The translations under genes and the position numbers were made by a program. The notes under the pieces were generated by a model. That model had not been told where the DNA came from. It saw only the letters and a program-made list of their open reading frames with translations, and did not search any database. Of a stretch of DNA of 14,103 nucleotides, positions 6,608 to 14,103 are shown in pieces (the first letter of the stretch is position 1; every line of letters begins with the position of its first letter). Source of the DNA: an uncultured Sulfuricurvum sp. (GTDB taxonomy: Bacteria > Campylobacterota > Campylobacteria > Campylobacterales > Sulfurimonadaceae); NCBI RefSeq assembly GCF_937936435.1, contig NZ_CALDDG010000035.1:1-14103 (forward strand), read 5' to 3'.

Positions 6608-9600
6608 ATGAAATCAATCCTCTTCTCATTTATCCTTTTACTGCAATTGGGGTCTCTGACACTTTTATCCGGTAAAACGCAAAAACTCGATGTCGGTATC
6701 ATCTCTTTTCGTCCGATCGATCAAAATCAAAAAATATGGCAGCCTTTGGCCGATGAAGTACACGCTTACAATTCCAATCTCGAACTAAATTTAACCTCCG
6801 GTTCTCTCTCGGAGATCGAACGGCTTGTCGCACAGAACCGTCTTGATTTTGTTATCGTCCACCCTGCCGCATTTATCGAAATGGAATATAAATACGGGAT
6901 TACGAATATCGCTTCACTGATTCGGCAAACCAAACCGAACGGAGAGCATCTGATACAATACGGAGGAGTTATCGTCACCCTCGCATCACGCAAAGATATC
7001 GCCACCCTCAAAGACGTTCGCGGCAAAACGATCGTTACCACGCATAAAGAGGGAACAGCCGCAATGCTGATGGAGCAAGAGACTCTCATGGAAGCGGGAA
7101 TCGACATTATCAAAGAGTGCCGCATGGTTTACAGCGGCCAACCGACTGAAAAAGTGATCACCGCTTTACGCGAACATCGGGCGGACGTTGCTTTTGTCCG
7201 AACCGGATACATCGAAGAGATGACCGAAAACGGGCTTCTAAAACCGGGAGAATTGAAAGTTATCGGAGCACGTAACGACATCGGTTTTCCTTATCTGCAT
7301 TCCACACGGCTCTATCCCGAATGGGCCGTTGCATCGACCGATAGGCCCGATGTTCAAACGATTAAAGCCTTTACCGTCGCTTTATATCATATCCACACCG
7401 ATGCATCCAAAGACTTTCATGAATTCAGTATCCCCCTCTCCTATCAAGGGGTTCGGACACTTATGGAAAAATTCCATGTCTATCCCTTTGACCGCTCTCC
7501 TACTTTTCTCGAATTCGTCAAAGAAAACAGTCTCATCGTCATCGGTTTTTTTGCCTTAATCGCTTTTGGAAGCGGATTGTTCACCCTCTACTATTTCTTC
7601 TCTTCGCGCACTCTGGTAAAACACTCCAAACAAATCGAAACGATTATGGCAACGGCAGGTGACGGCATCCATGTACATGATCAAGAGGGTAACCTTATCC
7701 TTTTCAGCGACTCGTTTGCTTCGATGCTCGGATACACACGCGAAGAGATGTCCGAACTCTCCTTAGAGGATTGGGATCACCATTTCAGTTCCGATGAAAT
7801 ATCCTCTCTAACCGAACAGATTATCCAGAATCGAACCACTTTTGAAACCCGGCATACACGAAAAGACGGAACGATCATCGATGTCGAAATCAATGCTAAA
7901 TCGATTATGATCGATAACAAACGCTATTTTTTTGCCTCCTCCCGAGATATCACCGAGCAAAAACGTATCCATGCAGAACTGTTACGTCATAATATTATCT
8001 TTCAAAATATCGCCGAAGGGGTTTATGCCGTCGATACGGATAACCGATGTACATACATCAATGCTGCCGGAATGCAGCTACTGGGGTGGAGCGAGTCGGA
8101 AGTCCTCGGGAAAATCCCCCATACCCTCTTTCACCATAACCATTTTGTCGATGCCGATTATCCTATCGACGAATGTCCGATCGTTCAGGCGATACGGACA
8201 GGTGGCAGCACAACCCTGGAAGAGGTTTTCATACGGAAAGACAAATCGGTCTTTCCCGTCAATGTCACCGTTGCCCCTATCCATGAAAACGGTACTCTGA
8301 TCGGTTCCGTCATCACCTTCGAAGACATAACGATTCAAAAAATCCACCAAAACAATCTGATTCAGGAAAAAGAACGTTTTAACTATATGGCCTATCATGA
8401 TCCTCTGACCGATTTGCCGAACCGTTTGTACTTGGTAGAGTATCTGCAAGAGCAAATTGCTCGTCCCAATCACACCTTTGCATTAATCTTCCTCGATTTG
8501 GACGGTTTTAAGGTCATCAATGACTCATACGGGCATCGTTTCGGAGATCAGATTCTCATCCAATTCACCCGGCTTCTGCAGTCGGTTATGCCGGAAAGCA
8601 CCTTTATCGTCCGTACGGGAGGAGATGAGTTCGTCACGCTTCTCCCTCATGATACCGATACACTTTTATCGCATCTTGAAACTCTGATCCATCGACTGAA
8701 TCAGCCGTTTTACGTCAATCAGGTCGAGATCTATATTACCGCCAGTATCGGTATCGCCGTCTACCCCTCAGATGCTTCCACAAGCGAAGAATTGCTCCAA
8801 AATGCCGATGCGGCAATGTACGAAGCCAAGCGCAAAGGGAAGAATACCTACAGTTTTTATCAAAATGAGCTTACGGCAAATGCCCTCAGCCGTACGATTT
8901 TGACGACAAATCTCAAAAAAGCGCTCCAAAACCACGGATTAAGCCTCTACTATCAACCGCAAATCGATGTTAAAACAGAAAAAATCATCGGACTTGAAGC
9001 ATTGATCCGGTGGTTTACCCCCCAAGGGGCAATCTCTCCGGGACAATTCATCCCTATTGCCGAAGAGACGGGGCTCATCGTCGAGATCGGCGAATTCGTC
9101 TTGTACGAAGGATGTAAAGCGGCAGTCGCGTGGGCAAATCAGGGGATTCTCCACGGACACGTCGCCATCAACGTCTCGGCCCGCCAACTGATGCATCATA
9201 ATTTCATGAATACTCTCGACACCGTCATTCGTCAAACCGGCTGTAGTCCCTCTTATATCGAACTCGAAATTACCGAAAGCTCCATTCTTGAACAACCCGA
9301 AAAAATGATTTCGATGCTGCAAGTTATCAAAAGCAAAGGGTTCAAAATCTCCATCGACGATTTCGGAACGGGGTATTCCTCCCTCTCTTACCTTAAAAAT
9401 CTTCCGATCGACAAGCTCAAAATCGATATCTCTTTTATCCGAAACATCACTCATGAGCCGAAAAATCAGACCATCGTTAAAACCATCATCGCTTTGGCGA
9501 AGGGGTTGGGCATGAGCGTTCTGGCCGAAGGGGTCGAAAGCACGGAAGAGAAAGCGTTTCTAAAAACGCATGAAGTCGATTCCATACAAGGATTCTATTA

Positions 9601-9649
9601 CTACAAACCGATCTCTGCCGACGATATCACCGTACTCTTACAGGCGTAA
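6608..9649 (+). CDS. PhnD-like periplasmic-binding domain fused to PAS-PAS-GGDEF-EAL
   Basis: A 1013-residue inner-membrane sensor that should synthesise and/or hydrolyse c-di-GMP in response to a periplasmic ligand. Order: signal peptide (1-21); periplasmic binding domain of the PhnD/phosphonate-binding type (26-290), recognised by LDVGIISFRP, LDFVIVHPAAF, LKDVRGKTIVTT and ADVAFVRTGY; membrane helix (308-330); PAS (342-452); PAS (462-577, with the HHNH...DECPI pattern); GGDEF (585-750, GGDEF at 671-675, no RxxD I-site); EAL (760-1010, EAL at 797-799, NVSARQ, EITES, DDFGTGYSSL, EGVES, QGF all present). An in-frame ATG 14 codons upstream (6566) exists, but 6608 gives a proper signal peptide and sits 1 nt after the previous stop, suggesting translational coupling. 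The ligand is unknown. Related fusions such as TtrS-type kinases sense oxyanions, so an anion is plausible. Confidence 0.88.
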   Translation: MKSILFSFILLLQLGSLTLLSGKTQKLDVGIISFRPIDQNQKIWQPLADEVHAYNSNLELNLTSGSLSEIERLVAQNRLDFVIVHPAAFIEMEYKYGITNIASLIRQTKPNGEHLIQYGGVIVTLASRKDIATLKDVRGKTIVTTHKEGTAAMLMEQETLMEAGIDIIKECRMVYSGQPTEKVITALREHRADVAFVRTGYIEEMTENGLLKPGELKVIGARNDIGFPYLHSTRLYPEWAVASTDRPDVQTIKAFTVALYHIHTDASKDFHEFSIPLSYQGVRTLMEKFHVYPFDRSPTFLEFVKENSLIVIGFFALIAFGSGLFTLYYFFSSRTLVKHSKQIETIMATAGDGIHVHDQEGNLILFSDSFASMLGYTREEMSELSLEDWDHHFSSDEISSLTEQIIQNRTTFETRHTRKDGTIIDVEINAKSIMIDNKRYFFASSRDITEQKRIHAELLRHNIIFQNIAEGVYAVDTDNRCTYINAAGMQLLGWSESEVLGKIPHTLFHHNHFVDADYPIDECPIVQAIRTGGSTTLEEVFIRKDKSVFPVNVTVAPIHENGTLIGSVITFEDITIQKIHQNNLIQEKERFNYMAYHDPLTDLPNRLYLVEYLQEQIARPNHTFALIFLDLDGFKVINDSYGHRFGDQILIQFTRLLQSVMPESTFIVRTGGDEFVTLLPHDTDTLLSHLETLIHRLNQPFYVNQVEIYITASIGIAVYPSDASTSEELLQNADAAMYEAKRKGKNTYSFYQNELTANALSRTILTTNLKKALQNHGLSLYYQPQIDVKTEKIIGLEALIRWFTPQGAISPGQFIPIAEETGLIVEIGEFVLYEGCKAAVAWANQGILHGHVAINVSARQLMHHNFMNTLDTVIRQTGCSPSYIELEITESSILEQPEKMISMLQVIKSKGFKISIDDFGTGYSSLSYLKNLPIDKLKIDISFIRNITHEPKNQTIVKTIIALAKGLGMSVLAEGVESTEEKAFLKTHEVDSIQGFYYYKPISADDITVLLQA
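7979..9640 (+). repeat. duplicated PAS-GGDEF-EAL module, copy 2
   Basis: Partner of 4897-6585, beginning at LLRHNIIFQNIAEGVYAVDT. The sensor halves upstream of the two modules are unrelated (membrane plus PAS versus PhnD-like), so the duplication involved the output half or was followed by replacement of the input half. Confidence 0.8.
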
Positions 9650-9654
9650 ACTCC

Positions 9655-11757
9655 TCACTCGCCGATCATTACGCGGTTACGTCCGTTTTCTTTGGCAAGG
9701 TAGAGCTGTTTATCGGCCTCTTTGTAGATATCATCGCACGACATTGCACTTTGAGACTCGTATACCGCAATCCCGATAGAAACCGTCACATATTCTCCCG
9801 CCGTGTTTTGAGCATGCGGAAGATGTAAATTTTCGACCGCCGAGCATATCCGGTTGGCCAGCGCATAATATTCGTCTCGGCTCATGTTGCTTAAAAGGAT
9901 GCCGAATTCCTCTCCTCCGAGCCTGAAAGCGTATTCTCCGCTTCGCAATGTATACGAACGGAGTATTTCACTGATTTTGATCAATATCGTATCGCCGGCC
10001 GCATGCCCGTACGTATCGTTATACAGTTTGAAGTTATCGACGTCGAGCATCATTAAGGCTATCGAATAGCTGTGTCGGTTGACTCGATTCATCTCTTCTT
10101 GAATCACTTGGGCGTAATGACGGCGGTTGAACAGTCCCGTCAATCCGTCGGTGATCGCCAGGTCTTCTACTATTTTCTGATATGTAATATCATGTCGAAC
10201 CGCCGTATAACCGACGATTTTACCATCTTCGATGTTCGGTGAGATCATCGTATCTACCCAATAATACCCTCCGTCGGATTTGAGATTCTTAATCTCTCCG
10301 CGCCATATTTTTCCGGCAGTTATCGTTTCCCACATCTCTTTAAATAGTGAATCCGGCATATCGGGATGGCGTATGATTCGATGATTTTTACCGATCAGTT
10401 CTTCTTTCGTATATCCGCTGATTTCGCAAAAGGCGACTGACGCATAAATAATCAGCCCGTTTGCATCGGTTTGAGACGTGATTACATGCTGATCGACGAT
10501 ATTAATATACTCTTGCAGTTTTTTGGATTTTTGTACAATTTTAGCTTCCAACGTCTGATTGAGTTTTTCAATCTCGCTTTTTTGATTGATCAGCAGTGTA
10601 TTTTGGTCGCGAAGCTGCATCAGTTTATCGTATATATCGGATGACATCCGGTTAAAAGCATCCATTAGAATCTGCCATTCCAAATCGTATTTTTCTGTTT
10701 TGAACTGAACCCTATAATCTCCGTTCGACATTTTGACCGCATTATAGGTCAGTTCCTGTATCGGTCGGAACAACGATCGAAAGCCCGCAACCACCAGCAT
10801 AATGACGATGACAACCCCCATGACGAACAATACACCCAGTGAAACGGTCTGTTTGTACCATTCATCCAGTAATTCGGATTCATTAATACTGACCGCTATT
10901 TTCCAATGCAACTGCGGCTCGTATCCCCAGGCTATCGCGACATCTCTCCCCGTTGCATTTTTGATATATTGTTGTCCGAACGTTTTCGTAAAAGCATTGT
11001 TTAACATTTTTGTCCGATCAGCGTCCAGAAAGTCGTATGAGCCGATCGGGGTATGGCGGATCGGTGCCATACTCATCAGTTTGTTCCCGTTCATCACAAC
11101 GGCAAAAACCTTTCCTGAATTCCCCAGTTCAGAATAGTCGTTAAGAATCTTTTGAATCGATTTGTTATCGATCTGCGCCGCCAATACTCCGATGATTTTA
11201 CCGTTTCTGATGATCGGTTTTGCCATAAATGCGGCGTAATCATGGCTCGGGGAATAATATTTGTAATCGGAGATATACGTTTCATGATCTTTCATAGCAT
11301 CCCGAAAAACACGGCTCAGCTCACTATCGGCATACGGTCCGTTCAACAAATTGGTACCGTTATCACTCTCTTTTTTAACCGTATAGACGATATTGCCCGA
11401 AGAATTGATAACAAACATATCGTAAAACTCATTTTCATCGGCAAAAACGGAAAGGGTATTTCTCAGACTCAAAGAGGGGCGTTCCCAAAACTCCTCCGTA
11501 AACAATTGAGAGTCGTTCGATGTAAAATTGAACAGATGAATCAGATTATTTATTGCAATGTATTTGCATTTTACGTAAGTATCTATATTCTCCATTTTAT
11601 GGGATAGAATCGTATTCATTTGCGACAATCCGTTTGCACGGATCGTTTCTCGGATTTGCATCGTGGCGGAAATGAGGACGGCAAACGTTACGATCGATAC
11701 GGCGATCAACAATAAGACGGTTCGTCGAAGTACGGTTATTTTATTCTTGAGAGCCAT
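9655..11757 (-). CDS. dCache-HAMP-PAS-GGDEF diguanylate cyclase
   Basis: A 700-residue transmembrane receptor predicted to make c-di-GMP from two GTP. Order: membrane helix (12-32); periplasmic double-Cache ligand-binding region (about 40-295, with MFVINSSGNIVYT and PIIRNGKIIGVLAAQID typical of Cache strands); membrane helix (305-326); HAMP (327-379); coiled coil (380-418); PAS (420-528) with the Aer-like GYTKEELIGKNHRIIRHPDMP segment; GGDEF (530-700) with DGLTGLFNRR, LDVDNFKLYND and an active GGEEF motif (614-618). The inhibitory-site position reads RSGE (605-608) rather than RxxD, so product inhibition may be altered. The start is supported by AAAGGAG 5 nt upstream. It is convergent with the PhnD-fusion gene (5 nt between stops) and divergent from the soluble cyclase. 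The ligand is not identifiable. Confidence 0.9.
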   Translation of the reverse strand: MALKNKITVLRRTVLLLIAVSIVTFAVLISATMQIRETIRANGLSQMNTILSHKMENIDTYVKCKYIAINNLIHLFNFTSNDSQLFTEEFWERPSLSLRNTLSVFADENEFYDMFVINSSGNIVYTVKKESDNGTNLLNGPYADSELSRVFRDAMKDHETYISDYKYYSPSHDYAAFMAKPIIRNGKIIGVLAAQIDNKSIQKILNDYSELGNSGKVFAVVMNGNKLMSMAPIRHTPIGSYDFLDADRTKMLNNAFTKTFGQQYIKNATGRDVAIAWGYEPQLHWKIAVSINESELLDEWYKQTVSLGVLFVMGVVIVIMLVVAGFRSLFRPIQELTYNAVKMSNGDYRVQFKTEKYDLEWQILMDAFNRMSSDIYDKLMQLRDQNTLLINQKSEIEKLNQTLEAKIVQKSKKLQEYINIVDQHVITSQTDANGLIIYASVAFCEISGYTKEELIGKNHRIIRHPDMPDSLFKEMWETITAGKIWRGEIKNLKSDGGYYWVDTMISPNIEDGKIVGYTAVRHDITYQKIVEDLAITDGLTGLFNRRHYAQVIQEEMNRVNRHSYSIALMMLDVDNFKLYNDTYGHAAGDTILIKISEILRSYTLRSGEYAFRLGGEEFGILLSNMSRDEYYALANRICSAVENLHLPHAQNTAGEYVTVSIGIAVYESQSAMSCDDIYKEADKQLYLAKENGRNRVMIGE

Positions 11758-11803
11758 TGCAACTCCTTTAGAGCCCTTATCATCGCATTTTCAAACTTGA
11801 ATG

Positions 11804-11809
11804 AATATA
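11804..11809 (-). promoter_or_regulatory. candidate -10 box for the dCache cyclase
   Basis: On the minus strand TATATT, about 47 nt upstream of the ATG at 11757, preceded by a strongly AT-rich tract and the palindrome cluster. Weak by itself, since the region is so AT-rich. Confidence 0.3.
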
Positions 11810-11863
11810 AATTAATTTAATTTTTCGAAAAACCTGTTTTTCATGATAGATTATCATGGTTTT
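11808..11863. repeat. cluster of perfect inverted repeats in the divergent intergenic region
   Basis: Consecutive, partly overlapping perfect palindromes: TAAATTAATTTA (11808-11819), TTTTTCGAAAAA (11821-11832), GAAAAAC-CT-GTTTTTC (11827-11842) and CATGATA-GAT-TATCATG (11842-11858). A longer-range AAAACC/GGTTTT pair (11829-11834, 11858-11863) also exists. They lie upstream of the dCache cyclase start and could be operator sites for a dimeric regulator or alternative RNA hairpins in a leader. The sites overlap, so not all could be folded or occupied at once. The AT-only ones may be chance. Confidence 0.5.
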
Positions 11864-11967
11864 AGTACTTTTATAAGAGAATAATAGAAGCATACACCCT
11901 TTAAAAAGCTACTAGAAATTAAAATTCATCGGAAGCTAAGCGAGAGAAGCGAAAAATAGCGCTAGAA

Positions 11968-11973
11968 TACAAT
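11968..11973 (+). promoter_or_regulatory. candidate -10 box for the soluble cyclase
   Basis: TACAAT (5 of 6 to TATAAT), 34 nt upstream of the ATG at 12008. An overlapping TAGAAT at 11963-11968 is an equally good alternative. No clear -35. The ribosome-binding site is also modest (GGATAAAG just before the ATG). Confidence 0.35.
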
Positions 11974-12007
11974 AATGAATGGCAGTTCATAGCACTAACG
12001 GATAAAG

Positions 12008-12778
12008 ATGAAAAATTTGCACGAAGAACATATTGAAATCACCCGAGAAGTCAAAGAAGCGATCAAAGAGATTAAAGTCGTTTTTCCGGCCTATTACGGA
12101 AAGCTTTACTCTGAAAAAGCCCATTTGCGCAATATCGAACTGAAACCGGACGAACTGTTGACCAATGAAATGCTGGACGAAAAAATCGTCCGTCACATCA
12201 TTACCCTCTCCAACTGCGCCGATCAGGCGATCTTAGCGATCGAAACACAGGACAAGCTGATTTTGCAAGCCGTCTTATCCGAAACACGCAAACTTCAAGA
12301 AGAGATTCAAGAACTTCAAAAATTCGTTTACGAAGACAGCCTCACCAAAAGCTATAACCGCAAATGGTTTGAAGATACCGTATTGGAACACGATCACATT
12401 ACATTGCGCGAAAGCGGCACGATCGCCATGGTCGATTTGAATAAATTCAAAGAGATTAACGATACGTACGGCCACGTCGTCGGTGACAAAGTTTTAATCC
12501 ATATCGCTTTAAAACTCAAAGAAACGGGGGGACGGGTTGTCCGCTACGGAGGCGACGAGTTTCTCATTATATTCGATGCCGGTACCTCTTCACGCGATAT
12601 CGATTCAAAGCTTTCGAAACTGCTCCAATATTTTGATAAAATCCATTTCAAAGTTGAAAAAAACTCTTTTAAAATCAGTTTCGCTTACGGAATCGCCCCT
12701 TTTACCCGCGGAGCCGATATTCCCCATGTGATCGAAGCTGCCGACAAAGCGATGTACAAACACAAAAAATCGTCTTAA
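12008..12778 (+). CDS. soluble GGDEF diguanylate cyclase
   Basis: A 256-residue cytoplasmic protein predicted to synthesise c-di-GMP. Residues 1-105 form a helical, highly charged N-terminal region with no membrane segment and no PAS, GAF or receiver domain that I can see. It ends in a coiled coil (about 88-107) that likely dimerises the enzyme. The GGDEF domain spans 108-256, with YEDSLTKSYNRKWF (the family's D.LT...NR start), MVDLNKFKEINDTYGH with metal-binding Asp143, and an intact GGDEF at 181-185. The RxxD inhibitory site is absent (ETGGRVVRY precedes the motif). It is divergent from the dCache cyclase. Its TAA stop overlaps the stop of the convergent GGDEF-EAL gene within a shared TTAA. 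Confidence 0.88.
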   Translation: MKNLHEEHIEITREVKEAIKEIKVVFPAYYGKLYSEKAHLRNIELKPDELLTNEMLDEKIVRHIITLSNCADQAILAIETQDKLILQAVLSETRKLQEEIQELQKFVYEDSLTKSYNRKWFEDTVLEHDHITLRESGTIAMVDLNKFKEINDTYGHVVGDKVLIHIALKLKETGGRVVRYGGDEFLIIFDAGTSSRDIDSKLSKLLQYFDKIHFKVEKNSFKISFAYGIAPFTRGADIPHVIEAADKAMYKHKKSS

Positions 12779-14103
12779 ACGCCGATAATCGCTTTTTTCC
12801 AGGATGCAAACGGCTGATATTGTCTGATCCACGGTACTATCGCGTCACGTTTCATCGGCCTCGCAATCGCATATCCCTGCGCTAAAAAACACCCCATCTC
12901 GATCAATTTGCAACCGATCGCTTCGCTCTCGACCCCTTCCGCAATCACCGCTTTATGGAATACTTTGCTTAAACCGATGATACTCTCAACAAGTGAGAGA
13001 TCTTCCTCCTCCGTCAAAATATCTTTGACAAACGATTGATCGATTTTGACATTATGGATCGGAAAATGACGCAAATAGGTCAAAGACGAATATCCCGTTC
13101 CGAAATCATCCAACGAAAGCCTAAATCCCATATCAAGACATTGATTGAAAATCGATTTGGCATGCGTTATATCTTCCAGCATTGCCGTTTCCAATACCTC
13201 GAACGTCAAATACTCCGGTTTAAAATCGGGGAACTTGCTTACCAAAAGACGCAGTTCCTGTATAAAATGGGGATTGAGCAGCGTCTCTCCGGTAATATTG
13301 ACGCTGACTATGATCGTGCATCCTTGTTCGTGCCATTGCAGACACTGCCCCATCGCCTGATTGATTGCCCAATAATCAAACGTTATTCCCAAAGGGTGAC
13401 CTTTAAGTGCCGGCAAAAAAACCGCCGGAGAGAGAAGCCCTTTTTCGGGATGATTCCATCGTATCAACCCTTCCGCCGCAAAAACTTCACCGCTGAGCAT
13501 ATTGACTTTCGGCTGATAATACAGCTCAAATTCTCCGTTATTAAGCCCTTTTTGCATCTCTTTGAGCATATCGTGATGCTCTTTGATCGATTCATCACGT
13601 TCGACATCGAAAATATGGTACTGATCCCGTCCCATCTGCTTGGCAAGATACATCGCCTGATCCGCCCGGCGCAGTAAAATGTCGGCTTCGATATCCCCCG
13701 AAGATGTCAGAGCGACACCGATGCTTGCGGAGACCTGCACACTGTTTTGTGCGATGATATAAGGCGATTTTACCGATTCCAAAAAACGGTTGAGAATATC
13801 CTCCAGATTATGGATACTGTCAAGATCATTGAGTAGAACAACAAATTCGTCCCCCCCTATCCGTGCAACGGTATCATCCCCGCGTACCTCATCTTTGAGC
13901 CGTTGTGCGATACTGATGAGGACATTGTCGCCCGCTTTATGCCCATAAAGATCATTAATCGGTTTAAATCCGTCCAAATCGATAAAACAAACAGCCATCA
14001 GGCTTCGGTTCCGTTTTGCCCGCGAGATTGCCATACTCAGACGGTCTCCCAAAAGGGTACGGTTGGGCAGCGACGTGAGGGCATCATAATGTGCCATATA
14101 ATC
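12775..14103 (-). CDS. GGDEF-EAL c-di-GMP enzyme, N-terminal part outside window
   Basis: The visible 442 codons are open to the right edge. The first codons read DYMAHYDALTSLPNR, which in such proteins sits at the PAS-to-GGDEF junction, so the ATG at 14097 is almost certainly internal and sensor domains lie beyond the window. Counting that Met as 1: GGDEF domain with FIDLDGFKPIND, an RxxD inhibitory site (RGDD, 72-75) and GGDEF (81-85); EAL domain (about 176-425) whose signature is EGL (209-211) instead of EAL, keeping the metal-binding Glu. The other catalytic positions are present: VNIT (Asn267), FEVLET, DDFGTGYSSL (330-339), VKID, EGVE and QGY. Both cyclase and phosphodiesterase activities are therefore possible, with c-di-GMP feedback on the cyclase. 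This is the only one of the five loci with a canonical I-site. Confidence 0.88.
   Translation of the reverse strand, partial: DYMAHYDALTSLPNRTLLGDRLSMAISRAKRNRSLMAVCFIDLDGFKPINDLYGHKAGDNVLISIAQRLKDEVRGDDTVARIGGDEFVVLLNDLDSIHNLEDILNRFLESVKSPYIIAQNSVQVSASIGVALTSSGDIEADILLRRADQAMYLAKQMGRDQYHIFDVERDESIKEHHDMLKEMQKGLNNGEFELYYQPKVNMLSGEVFAAEGLIRWNHPEKGLLSPAVFLPALKGHPLGITFDYWAINQAMGQCLQWHEQGCTIIVSVNITGETLLNPHFIQELRLLVSKFPDFKPEYLTFEVLETAMLEDITHAKSIFNQCLDMGFRLSLDDFGTGYSSLTYLRHFPIHNVKIDQSFVKDILTEEEDLSLVESIIGLSKVFHKAVIAEGVESEAIGCKLIEMGCFLAQGYAIARPMKRDAIVPWIRQYQPFASWKKAIIGV

Noticed and set aside
8939..9454. 171-codon open frame antisense to the EAL domain
   Set aside because: Shadow of a conserved EAL coding region. 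The translated protein has no family resemblance.
11842..11858. Fur box reading of CATGATA-GAT-TATCATG
   Set aside because: It resembles TGATAATnATTATCA but the half-sites are two bases too close. Kept only as an unspecified inverted repeat.
11981..11995. GG...GC sigma54-like element before the soluble cyclase
   Set aside because: The spacing between GG and GC is 9 rather than 10 and the flanking TGGCAC/TTGCT bases are missing.

Overview
The window looks like chromosomal DNA of a Campylobacterota (epsilonproteobacterial) bacterium. The base composition is moderate (roughly mid-40s % GC by eye). -10 boxes are strong, often extended, and lack clear -35 boxes. There is a FliA-type promoter, and the region is packed with PAS/GGDEF/EAL genes. 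A Sulfuricurvum-like host is my best guess, but this is inference from composition and gene style, not proof.

Layout. (1) Positions 1-1687 hold the 3' end of acetate kinase (ackA) and, convergent to it, a DUF389 multi-spanning membrane protein. (2) Positions 1688-3359 hold a small-gene region: a helical lipoprotein of unknown function, a 61-residue YjfB-type motility protein behind a near-perfect sigma28 (FliA) promoter, and on the minus strand two tandem, paralogous small Cys/His proteins of no family I recognise. (3) Positions 3481-14103 are a block devoted to cyclic-di-GMP signalling, with five loci: a membrane PAS4-GGDEF-EAL protein interrupted by an in-frame TGA; a PhnD-like periplasmic-binding domain fused to PAS2-GGDEF-EAL; a dCache-HAMP-PAS-GGDEF cyclase; a short soluble GGDEF cyclase; and a GGDEF-EAL protein that runs off the right edge.

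How the genes fit together. The first two c-di-GMP genes are co-directional, 1 nt apart, and share a homologous C-terminal PAS-GGDEF-EAL module. They are probably one operon that arose by duplication of the output module with exchange of the sensor half. The dCache cyclase and the soluble cyclase are divergent from a 250-bp AT-rich spacer containing several perfect palindromes. The other junctions in this block are convergent and tight: 5 nt apart at 9650-9654, and overlapping by 4 nt in a shared TTAA at 12775-12778. The five proteins carry different inputs (membrane, periplasmic ligand, dCache ligand, cytosolic) feeding synthesis and/or hydrolysis of one second messenger. In this family such genes control motility versus attachment, which fits the nearby sigma28-driven motility gene, though no direct link is visible.

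Most unusual items: the single nonsense codon in an otherwise intact 1041-codon sensor gene, the unrecognised pair of small FCGxH proteins, and the palindrome cluster at 11808-11863. No RNA genes, insertion sequences or CRISPR arrays were seen, and no gene-free stretch exceeds 300 bases.
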